From an uncultured Chloroflexota bacterium (GTDB lineage: Bacteria; Chloroflexota; Chloroflexia; Chloroflexales; Roseiflexaceae), in assembly GCA_937876225.1 (NCBI GenBank), contig CALFIC010000129.1:1-64000 (forward strand): 64,000 nucleotides of DNA. Direction: 5' to 3'. Below are positions 16,004 to 24,976 of the stretch, in pieces (positions within the stretch are counted from its first letter, which is position 1; each line of letters opens with the position of its first letter). The notes under the pieces were generated by a model that searched no databases, was not told the DNA's origin, and saw only the letters and a list, made by a program, of their open reading frames with translations. The translations under genes were made by a program, and so were the position numbers.

Positions 16004-17475
16004 GGCGTATTTCCTGCCGCTCGATAATCGGTGCCAACGACAAGTATGAGATTTGCCTCTTTCGAGGCGCCACTTGGACGGGTGGCATTGACACTAATTT
16101 GGGCACTACTCAAGCCGAGGCTATCAATGATACGTTGGCGTTCACGACTATGATCGCCGATGTCATAGAGCATGGTGATATTTGTTTTGGTGCCATCGCC
16201 GGCATCAAGTGTGGCAAAGCCTTGTTTGCTCAAATCAGTGGTGACTTTGCTTCCCAGCCCGCTCACGGTGGTACCGTTGAGTACCTGTAAGTTGACGATT
16301 CCATCAATGCCAGCACCGGTTTTCCAGCGTTTGACGAGGCTGGCGATATCGCTAGGATTCCAGTAAATATCAGAGCCGATGACGTTGTCAACCCGTACTT
16401 CCAGTGGGTTAATCGCCAATTGTGAGATGCGATTGCTATCGAGGCGGGTGGCAATCCCCGCCAAATCACTCATGGTGGTGATATTGCCAATAGGGAGTGT
16501 TGTGCGCACGTTTTGTTCGAGTACACTTACCCACTGTGGTAGCAATGACACATTATCCATGATGCCGCGATTACGCACGGCACTGAGCACAGCTTTGAGC
16601 ACTTGTTGTTGGCGTTTGCTGCGGTCAAAGTCATTGCTCGAATGGCGCGAACGTGCGTAAACCAACGCCGTGCGCCCATTCATTTGCTGGATGCCCGGGG
16701 CGATGTAAATGCGTTCGACACCGTGATTTTCGGTGGGGTATTCGGGGTCTACCAATGTTGCTTTGACATCAATCACGATGCCGTTGACGCTGTCGACCAA
16801 CCGCTCAAAGCCTTGGAAGTCAACCTGAGCGGTATAGTCTACTTTGACATTGAGAAAGCGTTCGATGGTTTGAGCGGCGGCTGCGCCACCACCGGCATCT
16901 TTGCTGGTTCCACTGCCATAGAGCTTTTCGGCATTATAAAACCCATAGGCATAGGCACTATTGACCTTGCCATAGTTGCCGTTGGGCAGTTGTACCACAG
17001 AATCGCGTGGAATCGACAACATGGTGGCCCAGCCTGCCAATGGATCAACGCGTACGAGGATAATCGTGTCGCTCCGTACCCCTTCGGCTTCGCTTTCGGC
17101 TCGCTTGTCGACGCCAATTAATAGCACCGAAAACGGCTCTTTGAGCGTTGACGGCACAAAATTAGCGCTGGTGGTGACAGGGTTGGTGGTGTTTGGGTCA
17201 GCCGCCACATTACTGCCGGTATTGGCACGCGGATCGCTTTGCTGAATATTGGCTAAGGCTTGATCGGTACGGCGCAAGAACACGAGTGCCGTTCCACCAC
17301 CACCGATGAGGAGCATCAAGACAATGACAATGATATAGGTGCGCCAGCTGTTGGCTTGCGACAATACTCGTTGAGCGGCCATCCGCGCCGGTGTGATGCT
17401 AGGCAATAACGGCTTGGTTGGGCGGCGTAATAATTTAACTGGACGTAATGAACGACGTCGCGATGGTTTTTGCAC
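16000..17475 (-). CDS. LytR-CpsA-Psr (LCP) family cell-wall glycopolymer ligase
   Basis: 491 residues. A basic cytoplasmic tail (RRRSLRPVKLLRRPTKP) precedes one membrane segment (IIVIVLMLLIGGGGTALVF). The LCP domain begins at FSVLLIGVDKRAESEAEGVRSDTIILVRVDP and carries the conserved Arg/Asp residues in SIPRDSVV and ALVYARSRHSSNDFDRSKRQQ. A C-terminal LytR_C domain follows (LNGTTVSGLGSKVTTDLSKQGFATLD). LCP enzymes attach polymers to peptidoglycan. The start codon is GTG. A TATAAT lies at 17511-17516 on the minus strand, with no matching -35. Confidence 0.92.
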   Translation of the reverse strand: MQKPSRRRSLRPVKLLRRPTKPLLPSITPARMAAQRVLSQANSWRTYIIVIVLMLLIGGGGTALVFLRRTDQALANIQQSDPRANTGSNVAADPNTTNPVTTSANFVPSTLKEPFSVLLIGVDKRAESEAEGVRSDTIILVRVDPLAGWATMLSIPRDSVVQLPNGNYGKVNSAYAYGFYNAEKLYGSGTSKDAGGGAAAAQTIERFLNVKVDYTAQVDFQGFERLVDSVNGIVIDVKATLVDPEYPTENHGVERIYIAPGIQQMNGRTALVYARSRHSSNDFDRSKRQQQVLKAVLSAVRNRGIMDNVSLLPQWVSVLEQNVRTTLPIGNITTMSDLAGIATRLDSNRISQLAINPLEVRVDNVIGSDIYWNPSDIASLVKRWKTGAGIDGIVNLQVLNGTTVSGLGSKVTTDLSKQGFATLDAGDGTKTNITMLYDIGDHSRERQRIIDSLGLSSAQISVNATRPSGASKEANLILVVGTDYRAAGNTP

Positions 17476-17714
17476 GGGTCATCCCACTCGTAATGTGAAA
17501 ATATGGTGTGATTATAACACCATTGCTATTGATTCGTGGCTGTTGGGTTGCTGATACAATAATTTTGTTAATATGTGTGCTTTTTTTGTGAAAAAACGTG
17601 GTGCCCTGCGGTGAATTTGCAATCGCCATATCATCGTGCTAGGCGGTTTTCTCGATACACATCGCATATTGCCTGCACTTACAATCCGTCCACCATGTAG
17701 CGGGAAGGATCGCC

Positions 17715-18140
17715 ATGAGCAATCGCAAGTCACTTATCGACCAAATCCTCGAGGCTGCTAGTGCTCGTGGCATCTACAATCCCACTCCGCATGTGCCTCG
17801 GCCTATCGATATCCCTGATGATAGCTTCGTCCCACCCCAAGACCGGCTGGCCTATCATTTACTCAAAAGCAACGGTTTTGCGCCACCCTTCATCGAAGAA
17901 CGGACACTCCTCCTTACCGACTATGCCACCCTTGTGCAAGAGCGTGATGCATTATTGCAACGGTGGCCACAATTGACGGTGATGCGTCAGACCCAGGCCC
18001 TCCAACAACTGCGTACTCGCTGGCACGAATTGGGGCGCCGCACGCTCGACTTCAATCTCCAAGCCCCGCCGGCCTTGCAAATCGCTGGTGTGCGGGTCGA
18101 CTACGAATTGCGTGATTTTGTGGAGCATGCCTCCCAATAG
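17715..18140 (+). CDS. DUF1992 (DnaJ homologue subfamily C member 28-like) protein
   Basis: 141 residues. The N-terminal half, SLIDQILEAASARGIYNPTPHVPRPIDIPDD, matches the pattern of the DUF1992/DNAJC28 conserved domain, and LAYHLLKSNGFAPPFIEERTLL matches its nG-x-P-x-W/F-I-E segment. No J-domain is present. The C-terminal part (LLQRWPQLTVMRQTQALQQLRTRWHELGRRTLDFNL) is helical and would form a short coiled coil. The reading frame overlaps the convergent gene by 40 nt at its 3' end. AAGGA precedes the ATG. Confidence 0.75.
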   Translation: MSNRKSLIDQILEAASARGIYNPTPHVPRPIDIPDDSFVPPQDRLAYHLLKSNGFAPPFIEERTLLLTDYATLVQERDALLQRWPQLTVMRQTQALQQLRTRWHELGRRTLDFNLQAPPALQIAGVRVDYELRDFVEHASQ

Positions 18141-18829
18141 CGCCGGAATTGTTGCGTCGCGTCGCTCGGACCTATCAGTATGGTGCAGGTGGAAGGGATG
18201 TCTGTGGGCACTTCACGATTATCTGCCCAGTCATTTTTTTCATAAATATAATCAATATCTGTGAAATTATGCGATTCATCGCCGTCATTCGTGACACAAC
18301 ACTGCGTGGGAATCGTCAACAATTGCTGTAAAGCGGCGATATCAGCCTGCGTGGTGCCGATACCGGTCTCGAGCACTAACGTCATCTGTTGATCATGAAT
18401 CCGGGTGGCCAGCGGCTCGAGATAATGACAAATCCGGGCGTAGAGCGCAGGGATGCCAGCCTCGATGGGGATGATGATTTTGTGGGCGGCCAACACCACT
18501 GCCAAATCACAGACGGCTTGGAGCTGATCGGCAATAGTATCGCGGATTTTGGGGTGATTTTGGGGATCGGGGAAACTGTAGCTCGGTGCCCGTACGATGA
18601 TTTGGCCACTGACATGCTTGAGTTGGGTGCGTACCCGCCGGGCCCATGGCTTCCATTGGTCATCGAGGAGCGCACTATTGCGACAATCATCAATCACTAC
18701 GGTGATGGGGTGGACGCTCAGTAAGTCACGGAGCAAGGCCAATTGCTCGACGCTCAAAACAAAACCAATCAGGGGCGCTGGTGCGTCGTCTGTGGGGTCA
18801 ACGGGTGTGATTTCTGCGTCGTCGCTCAT
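18101..18829 (-). CDS. Unidentified protein, possible TIM-barrel fold
   Basis: 242 residues, no family recognised. After an acidic N-terminus there are alternating strand-helix segments: HPITVVIDDCRNS, VSGQIIVRAPSYSF, AAHKIIIPIEAGIPALYARI, QQMTLVLETGIGTTQADIAALQQLL. They resemble the (beta-alpha)n pattern and the strand-end glutamate (VLETG) of xylose-isomerase-like barrels. The start at 18829 overlaps the znuB-like stop as ATGA, showing translational coupling to the metal importer; a longer frame from 18844 would overlap more. A role with the importer is only inferred from this coupling. Confidence 0.55.
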   Translation of the reverse strand: MSDDAEITPVDPTDDAPAPLIGFVLSVEQLALLRDLLSVHPITVVIDDCRNSALLDDQWKPWARRVRTQLKHVSGQIIVRAPSYSFPDPQNHPKIRDTIADQLQAVCDLAVVLAAHKIIIPIEAGIPALYARICHYLEPLATRIHDQQMTLVLETGIGTTQADIAALQQLLTIPTQCCVTNDGDESHNFTDIDYIYEKNDWADNREVPTDIPSTCTILIGPSDATQQFRRYWEACSTKSRNS

Positions 18830-19650
18830 CGCTTGCGTATCCAATTTACCAGCACAATTACCCCAAAGACGGCGGTACAGGTCAGTACAATCGCCGCCCC
18901 TGTCGATACCGCAAAATAATACGACAGCAACAACCCCACAAACGCCGATCCCGCCCCAATTACCGCCGATACCATCATCATGCGTCGCAAATCGCTGGTA
19001 ATCATCGAGGCGGCGGCGGCAGGGGTGACCAGTAAGGCACTCGTGAGTACCACGCCTACTACTTGGATGCCGGTGACGACGGTGAATGCCAATAGGATGA
19101 GGAGCATCGTGCGTAAGCGATTGCTCTGAATCCCGATGACTTCGGCGTGCGTGCTGTCAAACGACGTCAGTTCGAGCTCTTTGTGGAACAAAATAAGCAC
19201 GATTAATACAACGAGGGCCACACCCGTCATCAACCATAATTCTTGGGATTGTACCCCCAAAATATTGCCAAACAAAATATGACTTAAATCACGAAACGAT
19301 TGCAAGCGGCTCATCAGCAAAATCCCTAAGGCAAACATGGCGGTAAAAATGACGCCGATGGCGGTATCTTCACGTAAGGTGTTTTTGCGGGCCATCCAAC
19401 CAATCCCCAGCGCCGTCATAATCCCGGCGGCGAGGGCGCCACCCACGAGACTCCAGCCATTCATATAGGCGATGACGACGCCCGGTAAGGCGGTATGCGC
19501 CAAGGCATCGCCGATGAAGGCGAGGCGACGCAATACCACATAGCTGCCGATGATCCCACAGGTTGCGGCAATCAACAGCGATGCCAGCAAGGCGTTTTGC
19601 ATGAATTGGTAAGCAAAGGGGGCGACGAGCCACTGCCATAGATTACTCAT
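18826..19650 (-). CDS. Zn/Mn ABC transporter permease (ABC-3 family)
   Basis: 274 residues with about eight membrane helices. ALLASLLIAATCGIIGSYVVLRRLAFIGDALAHTALPGVVIAY is the ABC-3 family signature for zinc and manganese importers (ZnuB, MntB, TroC). A second conserved stretch is VVGVVLTSALLVTPAAAASMI. The start overlaps the ATPase stop by 8 nt. It forms the membrane channel together with the next two upstream genes. Confidence 0.92.
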   Translation of the reverse strand: MSNLWQWLVAPFAYQFMQNALLASLLIAATCGIIGSYVVLRRLAFIGDALAHTALPGVVIAYMNGWSLVGGALAAGIMTALGIGWMARKNTLREDTAIGVIFTAMFALGILLMSRLQSFRDLSHILFGNILGVQSQELWLMTGVALVVLIVLILFHKELELTSFDSTHAEVIGIQSNRLRTMLLILLAFTVVTGIQVVGVVLTSALLVTPAAAASMITSDLRRMMMVSAVIGAGSAFVGLLLSYYFAVSTGAAIVLTCTAVFGVIVLVNWIRKR

Positions 19651-20398
19651 ATGATTCCCCTACCGCGGCTTGGTGATAGAGTTCTGCCGCTTGCTGACCC
19701 ACGACAGCACCTGCGCGCAGACTAATAATGAGGTCAAATTCTTGATGGATGCGCGACAAATCGTGGGTGGCGACGATGGCCGTACGCCCTAGTTGTTGCA
19801 GTTCGTCGAGGATGGTGCAAATGAGCAGGCGTGTTTCAGGGTCGACGTTGTTGAATGGCTCATCGAGCAACAACAACTCGGCTTCCTGGACAATCGCCCG
19901 TGCCAGCAAGGCGCGTTGCTGTTGGCCCCCCGACAAATCGCTTATGCGGCGGTCGGCTACCGCCCCCAGCCCGAGGCGTTGCAATGTCTGGTCAACTAAC
20001 ACATCATCGTAGCGCTGTGGATTACGAAACCAGCCGAAGTGCACATAACGCCCCGTCATTACAAAGCGGCGCACGGTGATAGGGAAGCGCCAATCGATTT
20101 CACCCCGTTGGGGCAAATAGGCCACCCGGTGATGGCAGGCGCGTACCGGCCTACCATAAATCGTGACGGTGCCGGCATCGTATGCTTGTAGACCGGCCAG
20201 AGTTTTGAGCAACGTACTTTTGCCGGCACCATTAGGCCCAATCAAGGCTGCCCGAATCCCGGCAGGGATGTCGAGGGCGGCGCAATTGAGGGCGTCACCT
20301 TGGCTGGCGTCATAGACGACCCGTAGGTCGCGAATATTGACGGCGTCAGCACCTGGTACAGAATCAACGTGATGGCGTCCGCTGTAATGGAAAATCAT
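19643..20398 (-). CDS. Zn/Mn ABC transporter ATP-binding protein
   Basis: 251 residues with Walker A GPNGAGKST, Q-loop in VAYLPQRGEIDWRFPITV, ABC signature LSGGQQQR, Walker B LLLLDEP and H-loop VATHDLS. The Q-loop phrase PQR-x-x-IDW-x-FP is characteristic of the manganese/zinc importer branch. The start is 2 nt after the stop of the binding-protein gene. It energises uptake through the ABC-3 permease. Confidence 0.92.
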   Translation of the reverse strand: MIFHYSGRHHVDSVPGADAVNIRDLRVVYDASQGDALNCAALDIPAGIRAALIGPNGAGKSTLLKTLAGLQAYDAGTVTIYGRPVRACHHRVAYLPQRGEIDWRFPITVRRFVMTGRYVHFGWFRNPQRYDDVLVDQTLQRLGLGAVADRRISDLSGGQQQRALLARAIVQEAELLLLDEPFNNVDPETRLLICTILDELQQLGRTAIVATHDLSRIHQEFDLIISLRAGAVVGQQAAELYHQAAVGESYE

Positions 20399-20400
20399 GC

Positions 20401-21306
20401 CTACTTTGTCCCTGTGAGTGCCGTGACAATCGTGCGCACATTATAGCGCATCATCTCGATATACGTGGCACCCGCACTATTCGCATCGCCCAAGGCATCG
20501 GTATAGAGCGGTGGCGCAATTGCGACACCCGCCTCTTGGGCGATTTGTTGCATCACCTTGGGATTGCTCATGTTTTCTACAAAAATAGATGGTACCCCAC
20601 TCGCTTTGATGGCGGTGATTAAACGAATCAACCTACTCGCATCGGGATCGCTACTTTCGGTCGACACAGACCCTAACCCTGTCCCCACAATCGTAAACCC
20701 GTAACGGGCTGCAAAATAGCCAAATGTGTCGTGGCTGGTGACCAGTTTGCGCTGGGCGGCGGGGATGTGCGCGACTTGGGCCACGATGTCGTTGTCGAGC
20801 GCTTGGAGATCTGCAATATAGCGCGTGGCATTGGCCGTAATGACGGCTTGTTTGTCGGGCATCGCCGTGATGAGCCCGTCTCGTATCGTTTGCGCCATGA
20901 CGATGGTATTGGCGACATCGTGCCAGATGTGTGGGTCTACTTCGGCGCCGGCGTGGTGTGGCGTGACGCCGTTACTTGCGGTAATGCGCGTAGCGTGGCT
21001 CCCCGATGAGGCATATAAATCCGCAAACCATGGCTCAAACCCTATGCCAAGCTCGATGACAGCAGTCGCATTGACCAAGGCTACCCCATTAGCTGGTGTC
21101 GGCTCAAACACATGCGCGTCACCGTTGAGGGGTACCAAGCTCGTGACAGTTGCCGTATCTCCTGCAATCTGGTGCGCCATGTCGGCGAGTACACTAAACG
21201 TGGTGATAATTGTGGTCGTACTTGTGGTGCGCGGTCCGCTATTCCCACAGCCGGTGAGCATACTGATGATGAATATACTGAGCAATAAATGAAACGATTT
21301 TTGCAT
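20401..21306 (-). CDS. Zn/Mn ABC transporter substrate-binding lipoprotein (cluster A-I)
   Basis: 301 residues with a lipoprotein signal (SMLTGC, Cys20). The four metal ligands of the family are visible: H65 (NGDAHVFEP), H126 (DPHIWHD), H192 (TSHDTFGYFA) and D270 (YTDALG). His at the third position resembles zinc-binding members; manganese-specific PsaA/MntC proteins have Glu there. The long His-rich loop of ZnuA is missing. Zinc is therefore more likely than manganese, but specificity needs measurement. It is the first gene of a four-gene operon with a clear promoter. Confidence 0.88.
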   Translation of the reverse strand: MQKSFHLLLSIFIISMLTGCGNSGPRTTSTTTIITTFSVLADMAHQIAGDTATVTSLVPLNGDAHVFEPTPANGVALVNATAVIELGIGFEPWFADLYASSGSHATRITASNGVTPHHAGAEVDPHIWHDVANTIVMAQTIRDGLITAMPDKQAVITANATRYIADLQALDNDIVAQVAHIPAAQRKLVTSHDTFGYFAARYGFTIVGTGLGSVSTESSDPDASRLIRLITAIKASGVPSIFVENMSNPKVMQQIAQEAGVAIAPPLYTDALGDANSAGATYIEMMRYNVRTIVTALTGTK

Positions 21307-21343
21307 GCCAAATTAATCCTAGTTGAGCGTTACTTCCAACCAA

Positions 21344-21372
21344 ATGATAGCAACTCTCAATTAGCATGTCAA
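21344..21372 (-). promoter_or_regulatory. Sigma-70-type promoter of the metal-importer operon
   Basis: On the minus strand TTGACA (21367-21372) and TATCAT (21344-21349) are spaced by 17 nt. The pentamer TGCTA occurs three times in and around this region (TGCTATT, TGCTAAT, TGCTATC), a possible binding pattern for a metalloregulator. No standard Zur or MntR palindrome is evident. Confidence 0.7.
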
Positions 21373-21412
21373 ATAGCACAATAGAAGTACCGCATATCCA
21401 TTGGACATAATG

Positions 21413-22462
21413 CTATTGAGTAAGGTGATTGATAACCAAACTCGTGATTTGGGGTCCATGGCGGAGCATCCAGCCGCTATCGGCGGCGCGGGCACCGAGC
21501 ATGGTGACGCGTACCATGCTTGATTCGTCGGCCCACACTACCATCCCCGAGGCGCCACTATGCCCAAACGACGTCGGTGCAAATTGAGGGCTGACCCAAT
21601 GGGGTGCTTTGGTGCCACGAAGCTCGGGTCCGAGCCCCCACGGACTAGGATTCCACCATAGCGGTGGCATGAATCCTCCATTGAGTCCACGGGTGTGGTC
21701 GCTGAGGGCTTCTTCACGCAGGGCAGGTGTCAAAAAATCACTATGGGGTAAAAATGCATCGACCAACGCCAAGGCTCCGGCGGCATCGGTACATAGCCCA
21801 CCCCATGGCAGTGCCAGACTTCGCCAAAACGGACTGTTGAAGGTTTCGAGGTTGGTTCCACGATGGCGACCACGTACATCGGCAACTGTCGCAACTGATG
21901 CATTTGTTGGATTGCCGAGGCAGCCCCGGATGCCCAGCGGTGTCAGCACGAGGCTACTGAGTGCTTCAGCGCAGCTTTTTCCAGTCATTCGTTCGAGTAC
22001 AATCCCGAGCAAACCGTAGCCTAAATTACTATATTGCACTCCACTCCAGGCAGGCTTGGCTGGTGCACTATTGAGGCATTCGTGGGCCAGTTTGGGCCAA
22101 TCGAGGCCGATGGCATACAAGCCATCTTTGTCGGCCAAATCGAGTGCGAGGCCACTGGTGTGGCAGAGTAGGCTACGGATAGTGAGCGGAGCGCTGGCGG
22201 GGATGATATCGCTGACATAGGTGCCGATTGGTTCGTCGAGGGCGATGCTGCCACGGTCGACGAGGCTGAGTACGGCGAGCGCCAGTGCTAGCTTGGTGAT
22301 TGATGCAACCGGAAAGACACTTTCGTTTGTGAGTGGTTGTTGGGCGCCATCAACGCCATAGGCTACGATGACTGGTGCGTCATAGCCGTATTGATAGCCA
22401 AGGACGAGGCCTGGCAAAATCCCTTGCTGTTGGTTTTGATTGATATACGTAGTGACGTCCAT
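21413..22462 (-). CDS. Serine hydrolase, class C beta-lactamase family
   Basis: 349 residues with the SxxK motif in FPVASITKLALA (S54, K57) and the YxN motif in VQYSNLGYG (Y144, N146). The third motif near the C-terminus is read as FGHSGASGM, an HSG variant of KTG. This penicillin-binding-like fold covers DD-peptidases, esterases and 6-aminohexanoate hydrolases. There is no signal peptide (MDVTTYINQNQQQG), so it is probably cytoplasmic and not a resistance beta-lactamase. AGAGGCA precedes the ATG. Confidence 0.87.
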   Translation of the reverse strand: MDVTTYINQNQQQGILPGLVLGYQYGYDAPVIVAYGVDGAQQPLTNESVFPVASITKLALALAVLSLVDRGSIALDEPIGTYVSDIIPASAPLTIRSLLCHTSGLALDLADKDGLYAIGLDWPKLAHECLNSAPAKPAWSGVQYSNLGYGLLGIVLERMTGKSCAEALSSLVLTPLGIRGCLGNPTNASVATVADVRGRHRGTNLETFNSPFWRSLALPWGGLCTDAAGALALVDAFLPHSDFLTPALREEALSDHTRGLNGGFMPPLWWNPSPWGLGPELRGTKAPHWVSPQFAPTSFGHSGASGMVVWADESSMVRVTMLGARAADSGWMLRHGPQITSLVINHLTQ

Positions 22463-22538
22463 GATTGCCTCTTGTGTGATGTATTGGGAAGATTGTGTTA
22501 TTATTTACGTAATTCCTGCATCTTTGCCCGAAAATTGC

Positions 22539-22572
22539 GTATACTGTGTCGACTGACCTCCCTAAAGTATAC
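22539..22572. promoter_or_regulatory. Inverted repeat upstream of the glycosidase gene
   Basis: GTATACT (22539-22545) and AGTATAC (22566-22572) form a 7-bp inverted repeat with a 20-nt gap, and each contains the palindrome GTATAC. It lies between the divergent hydrolase and glycosidase genes. The first half also contains a possible -10, TATACT. It could be an operator. Confidence 0.35.
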
Positions 22573-22617
22573 ACGACCACATTCACACGAATATGAATCA
22601 TACGTGAGGAACTTGCC

Positions 22618-23925
22618 ATGCAACGTCGTCAATTACTGCGGAGTCTGATTGCTTTGCCACTGTTGGGCTGTGCCACGCCCCAGGTCAGCGTTGGACCGAC
22701 GCCAGGACCACAACCGGGCTTGTTTATCGATGCCGGCTACAAATACGGCCCGATTTCGCCCTTGGTATATGGCAGCAACACTGGCCCGTGGCAGACCATC
22801 GGCCTCGAACATCGTACCCTTAGTCATGATGCCGGTATTAGCATGATTCGCTGGCCGGGGGGGAATTGGGGGGACGAACACGACGTCACCGAGCTGATGA
22901 TCGATGAATACATGGCGATGTGTCAGACTATTGGCGCGACGCCCTCTATCCACGTGCGGGTCTTTCAAGGTACCGCCCAAAAAGCTGCTGACATGGTCAA
23001 ATACGTCAATATCACCAAAAAATACGCCGTCAAGTATTGGGCCATCGGCAACGAACCCGATTTGTTTGTCAAAAAACGGGGGGCTGCCAAATACGGGGTC
23101 GACGAATACGTGGCTGATTTTTTAGCCTTCCGGGCGGCCATGAAGGCCGTCGACCCGAGTATCATCGTGATGGGCCCCGAGCAAAGCCAGTTTAGCCCCA
23201 ACGAAAACTATCCCCGCGATGCGACTGGTGCCTATTGGCTACGGCGATTTTTGCAACAAGTCCCTGACGTCGAAATGGTCTCGCTCCACCGTTACCCCTT
23301 TGGTGAAGGGGCGGTGACGCCCACGCAGTTGGCCGCCGACCCCGCATCGTGGAGCGCTTCGATCGATTATGTGCGTGGTCTGATGCGCGAAGTGCTAGGC
23401 AAAGAAGTACCATTAGCTATCACCGAAGCCAATTCGGATTGGAGCGGGCGGGTTGATGAGCTGACTGGCACCAATTCTTTCCGCAATGCCTTGTGGTGGA
23501 CGGACGTCTTGGGGCGCTTGATTGCCAAACAATGTACGGTGGTCAATCAGTTTTGTATGGGGGCGATTTCGGGGCAAGGGTTGGGGATTTTTGGGCCTGT
23601 ATCGTATAGCTCGGGTCCGTTGCCGGTTTATCAGACCTATACGCTTTTTCACAAATTTGGCTCGATGCTGGTGCATGCCAGTAGCGCCGATGCCGACTTC
23701 CACCTCGTGGCTGCTCAACGCAGTGATGGCGTGTTGACTGCGGTGCTCGTCAACCACCGCGAAAGCTCGGTGACGTTGCCATTGACCATCGCCAACGCCA
23801 GCATCACCAAGGCCCAGGCCTGGCGCTTTGGTGAGGGCTATAAATTGCGGGATGATGGTCAAGTCGACATCACAAAACCTATTGAGTGGCCGGCATTGTC
23901 GGCGACGTTGCTCGAATTGCAGTAG
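22618..23925 (+). CDS. Secreted glycoside hydrolase, clan GH-A type
   Basis: 435 residues. The N-terminus MQRRQLLRSLIALPLLGCAT is a signal peptide with a lipobox and a twin-arginine-like RR. The TIM barrel shows RWPGGNWGDEHDV, the acid/base glutamate in WAIGNEPD (E146) and the probable nucleophile in LAITEANSDW (E270). These are the two strand-4 and strand-7 glutamates of clan GH-A, and the RWPGG segment is like alpha-L-arabinofuranosidases (GH51) and GH39/GH44. A C-terminal beta-sandwich follows (DFHLVAAQRSDGVLTAVLVNH). Family and substrate cannot be fixed by eye. Confidence 0.8.
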   Translation: MQRRQLLRSLIALPLLGCATPQVSVGPTPGPQPGLFIDAGYKYGPISPLVYGSNTGPWQTIGLEHRTLSHDAGISMIRWPGGNWGDEHDVTELMIDEYMAMCQTIGATPSIHVRVFQGTAQKAADMVKYVNITKKYAVKYWAIGNEPDLFVKKRGAAKYGVDEYVADFLAFRAAMKAVDPSIIVMGPEQSQFSPNENYPRDATGAYWLRRFLQQVPDVEMVSLHRYPFGEGAVTPTQLAADPASWSASIDYVRGLMREVLGKEVPLAITEANSDWSGRVDELTGTNSFRNALWWTDVLGRLIAKQCTVVNQFCMGAISGQGLGIFGPVSYSSGPLPVYQTYTLFHKFGSMLVHASSADADFHLVAAQRSDGVLTAVLVNHRESSVTLPLTIANASITKAQAWRFGEGYKLRDDGQVDITKPIEWPALSATLLELQ

Positions 23926-23930
23926 GTGCG

Positions 23931-24848
23931 TTAGCGCCGGACGAATTCGGCGACGAAGTATTCGTTGACGTCGCTGAGGTTCATGACTTTCATTTTGTAC
24001 ATCATCGATAAGCGATGGGTGATTTCGGGTGTGATATCAGGCAACACCATAATGGCTTGGCTATTAGGCAAATTGAGTAACTCGGCAAATTTGCTGTATT
24101 TGCCAATGTGGTCTTGGTAGTGGCCGGTTTTGGTTTCGATCCAATAAATACGCCCATTGGCATAGACGAGCACATCGAGCTCAAAATCATCGCCATTGGG
24201 CATGATGATTTGGGGGTTGGTGAGGATTTCGAAATCAGGGACCCAGGCGTCAACGGCAAATTGACGCATCATCTGGGCAATGTAGCGTTCCAGCCATTGC
24301 CCAGAAAAAAAGTTTTGCGCGCGTGGCTCGCTACTGGGCCGCGCGCTGATATTGTATTGGGGCGCTTTTTTGTAGAGATAATCGCGCAACAAGGTCAGTT
24401 CGTGGAGTCTGGTGCATACCAGCGTCATATCGGCGATGGCTTGTTGGGGCGCTTGGGCGATATTGAGCCAAAACGACGAGCCCTTTTGCATGTTTTTCTT
24501 GATTTGTTCGAGCAATGGGATAATGTTGTAGTATTTGTTGCCCATCAGTGTCGCCATTTCGTTGAACACGCCATCGTATTCTTGTGCGTTCGGTACCGTA
24601 CGCACACTAATCCCCCGCTGCTGCAAAAATTGCAGGATGTGGGTGGCTTGAGGGTCTTCGTATGGTGCGACAATTGTTTTGATGGGGGTGCTGATACTGG
24701 TGCGCACCGCTGGTTGCTTGAGTGATTCGATTTGTTGGGTGAGTTGCTCGATTTTGCTCAGCATGATGCGCTGATCGTGCAAGATTTGCTTCAATACTTC
24801 GTTTTCAATCGCTGGCGCTGGCTTACGAAACATATCGAAAATACTCAT
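23931..24848 (-). CDS. PD-(D/E)XK nuclease-like protein with coiled-coil N-terminus
   Basis: 305 residues. After a short coiled coil (LKQILHDQRIMLSKIEQLTQQIESL) a central helical part leads into a nuclease fold. GQWLERYIAQMMRQFA is a helix; then D225 in FELDVLVY and E238-x-K240 in WIETKTGHYQDHIGKYSKFAELL form the D...ExK catalytic set. The layout resembles DUF1887-type nuclease domains, known from the CRISPR-associated Card1/Can2 effectors, but there is no CARF-like sensor and no CRISPR locus here. The start at 24848 is chosen because GGAAGGTG precedes it. It is convergent with the glycosidase gene, 5 nt apart. Confidence 0.65.
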   Translation of the reverse strand: MSIFDMFRKPAPAIENEVLKQILHDQRIMLSKIEQLTQQIESLKQPAVRTSISTPIKTIVAPYEDPQATHILQFLQQRGISVRTVPNAQEYDGVFNEMATLMGNKYYNIIPLLEQIKKNMQKGSSFWLNIAQAPQQAIADMTLVCTRLHELTLLRDYLYKKAPQYNISARPSSEPRAQNFFSGQWLERYIAQMMRQFAVDAWVPDFEILTNPQIIMPNGDDFELDVLVYANGRIYWIETKTGHYQDHIGKYSKFAELLNLPNSQAIMVLPDITPEITHRLSMMYKMKVMNLSDVNEYFVAEFVRR

Positions 24849-24917
24849 TGCACCTTCCATATTTACGTTAATATGAAATTATTATAAATACAAAAAATTT
24901 ATTTGTCTAGTTGCAAT

Positions 24918-24959
24918 ACAAAATCCCCCACTATTGAATACGATAGTGAGGGATTTTTT
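24918..24959. terminator. Bidirectional hairpin terminator
   Basis: The arms 24921-24934 and 24943-24956 pair with one mismatch around an 8-nt loop and have T-runs on the plus strand and a shorter one on the minus strand. On the minus strand it follows the TetR-led operon. Confidence 0.75.
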
Positions 24960-24976
24960 CATTTCGTGTGAATCAT

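Noticed and set aside
21413..22462. Beta-lactamase resistance gene
   Set aside because: It has the SxxK and YxN motifs of the fold but no signal peptide, so a general serine hydrolase is more likely.
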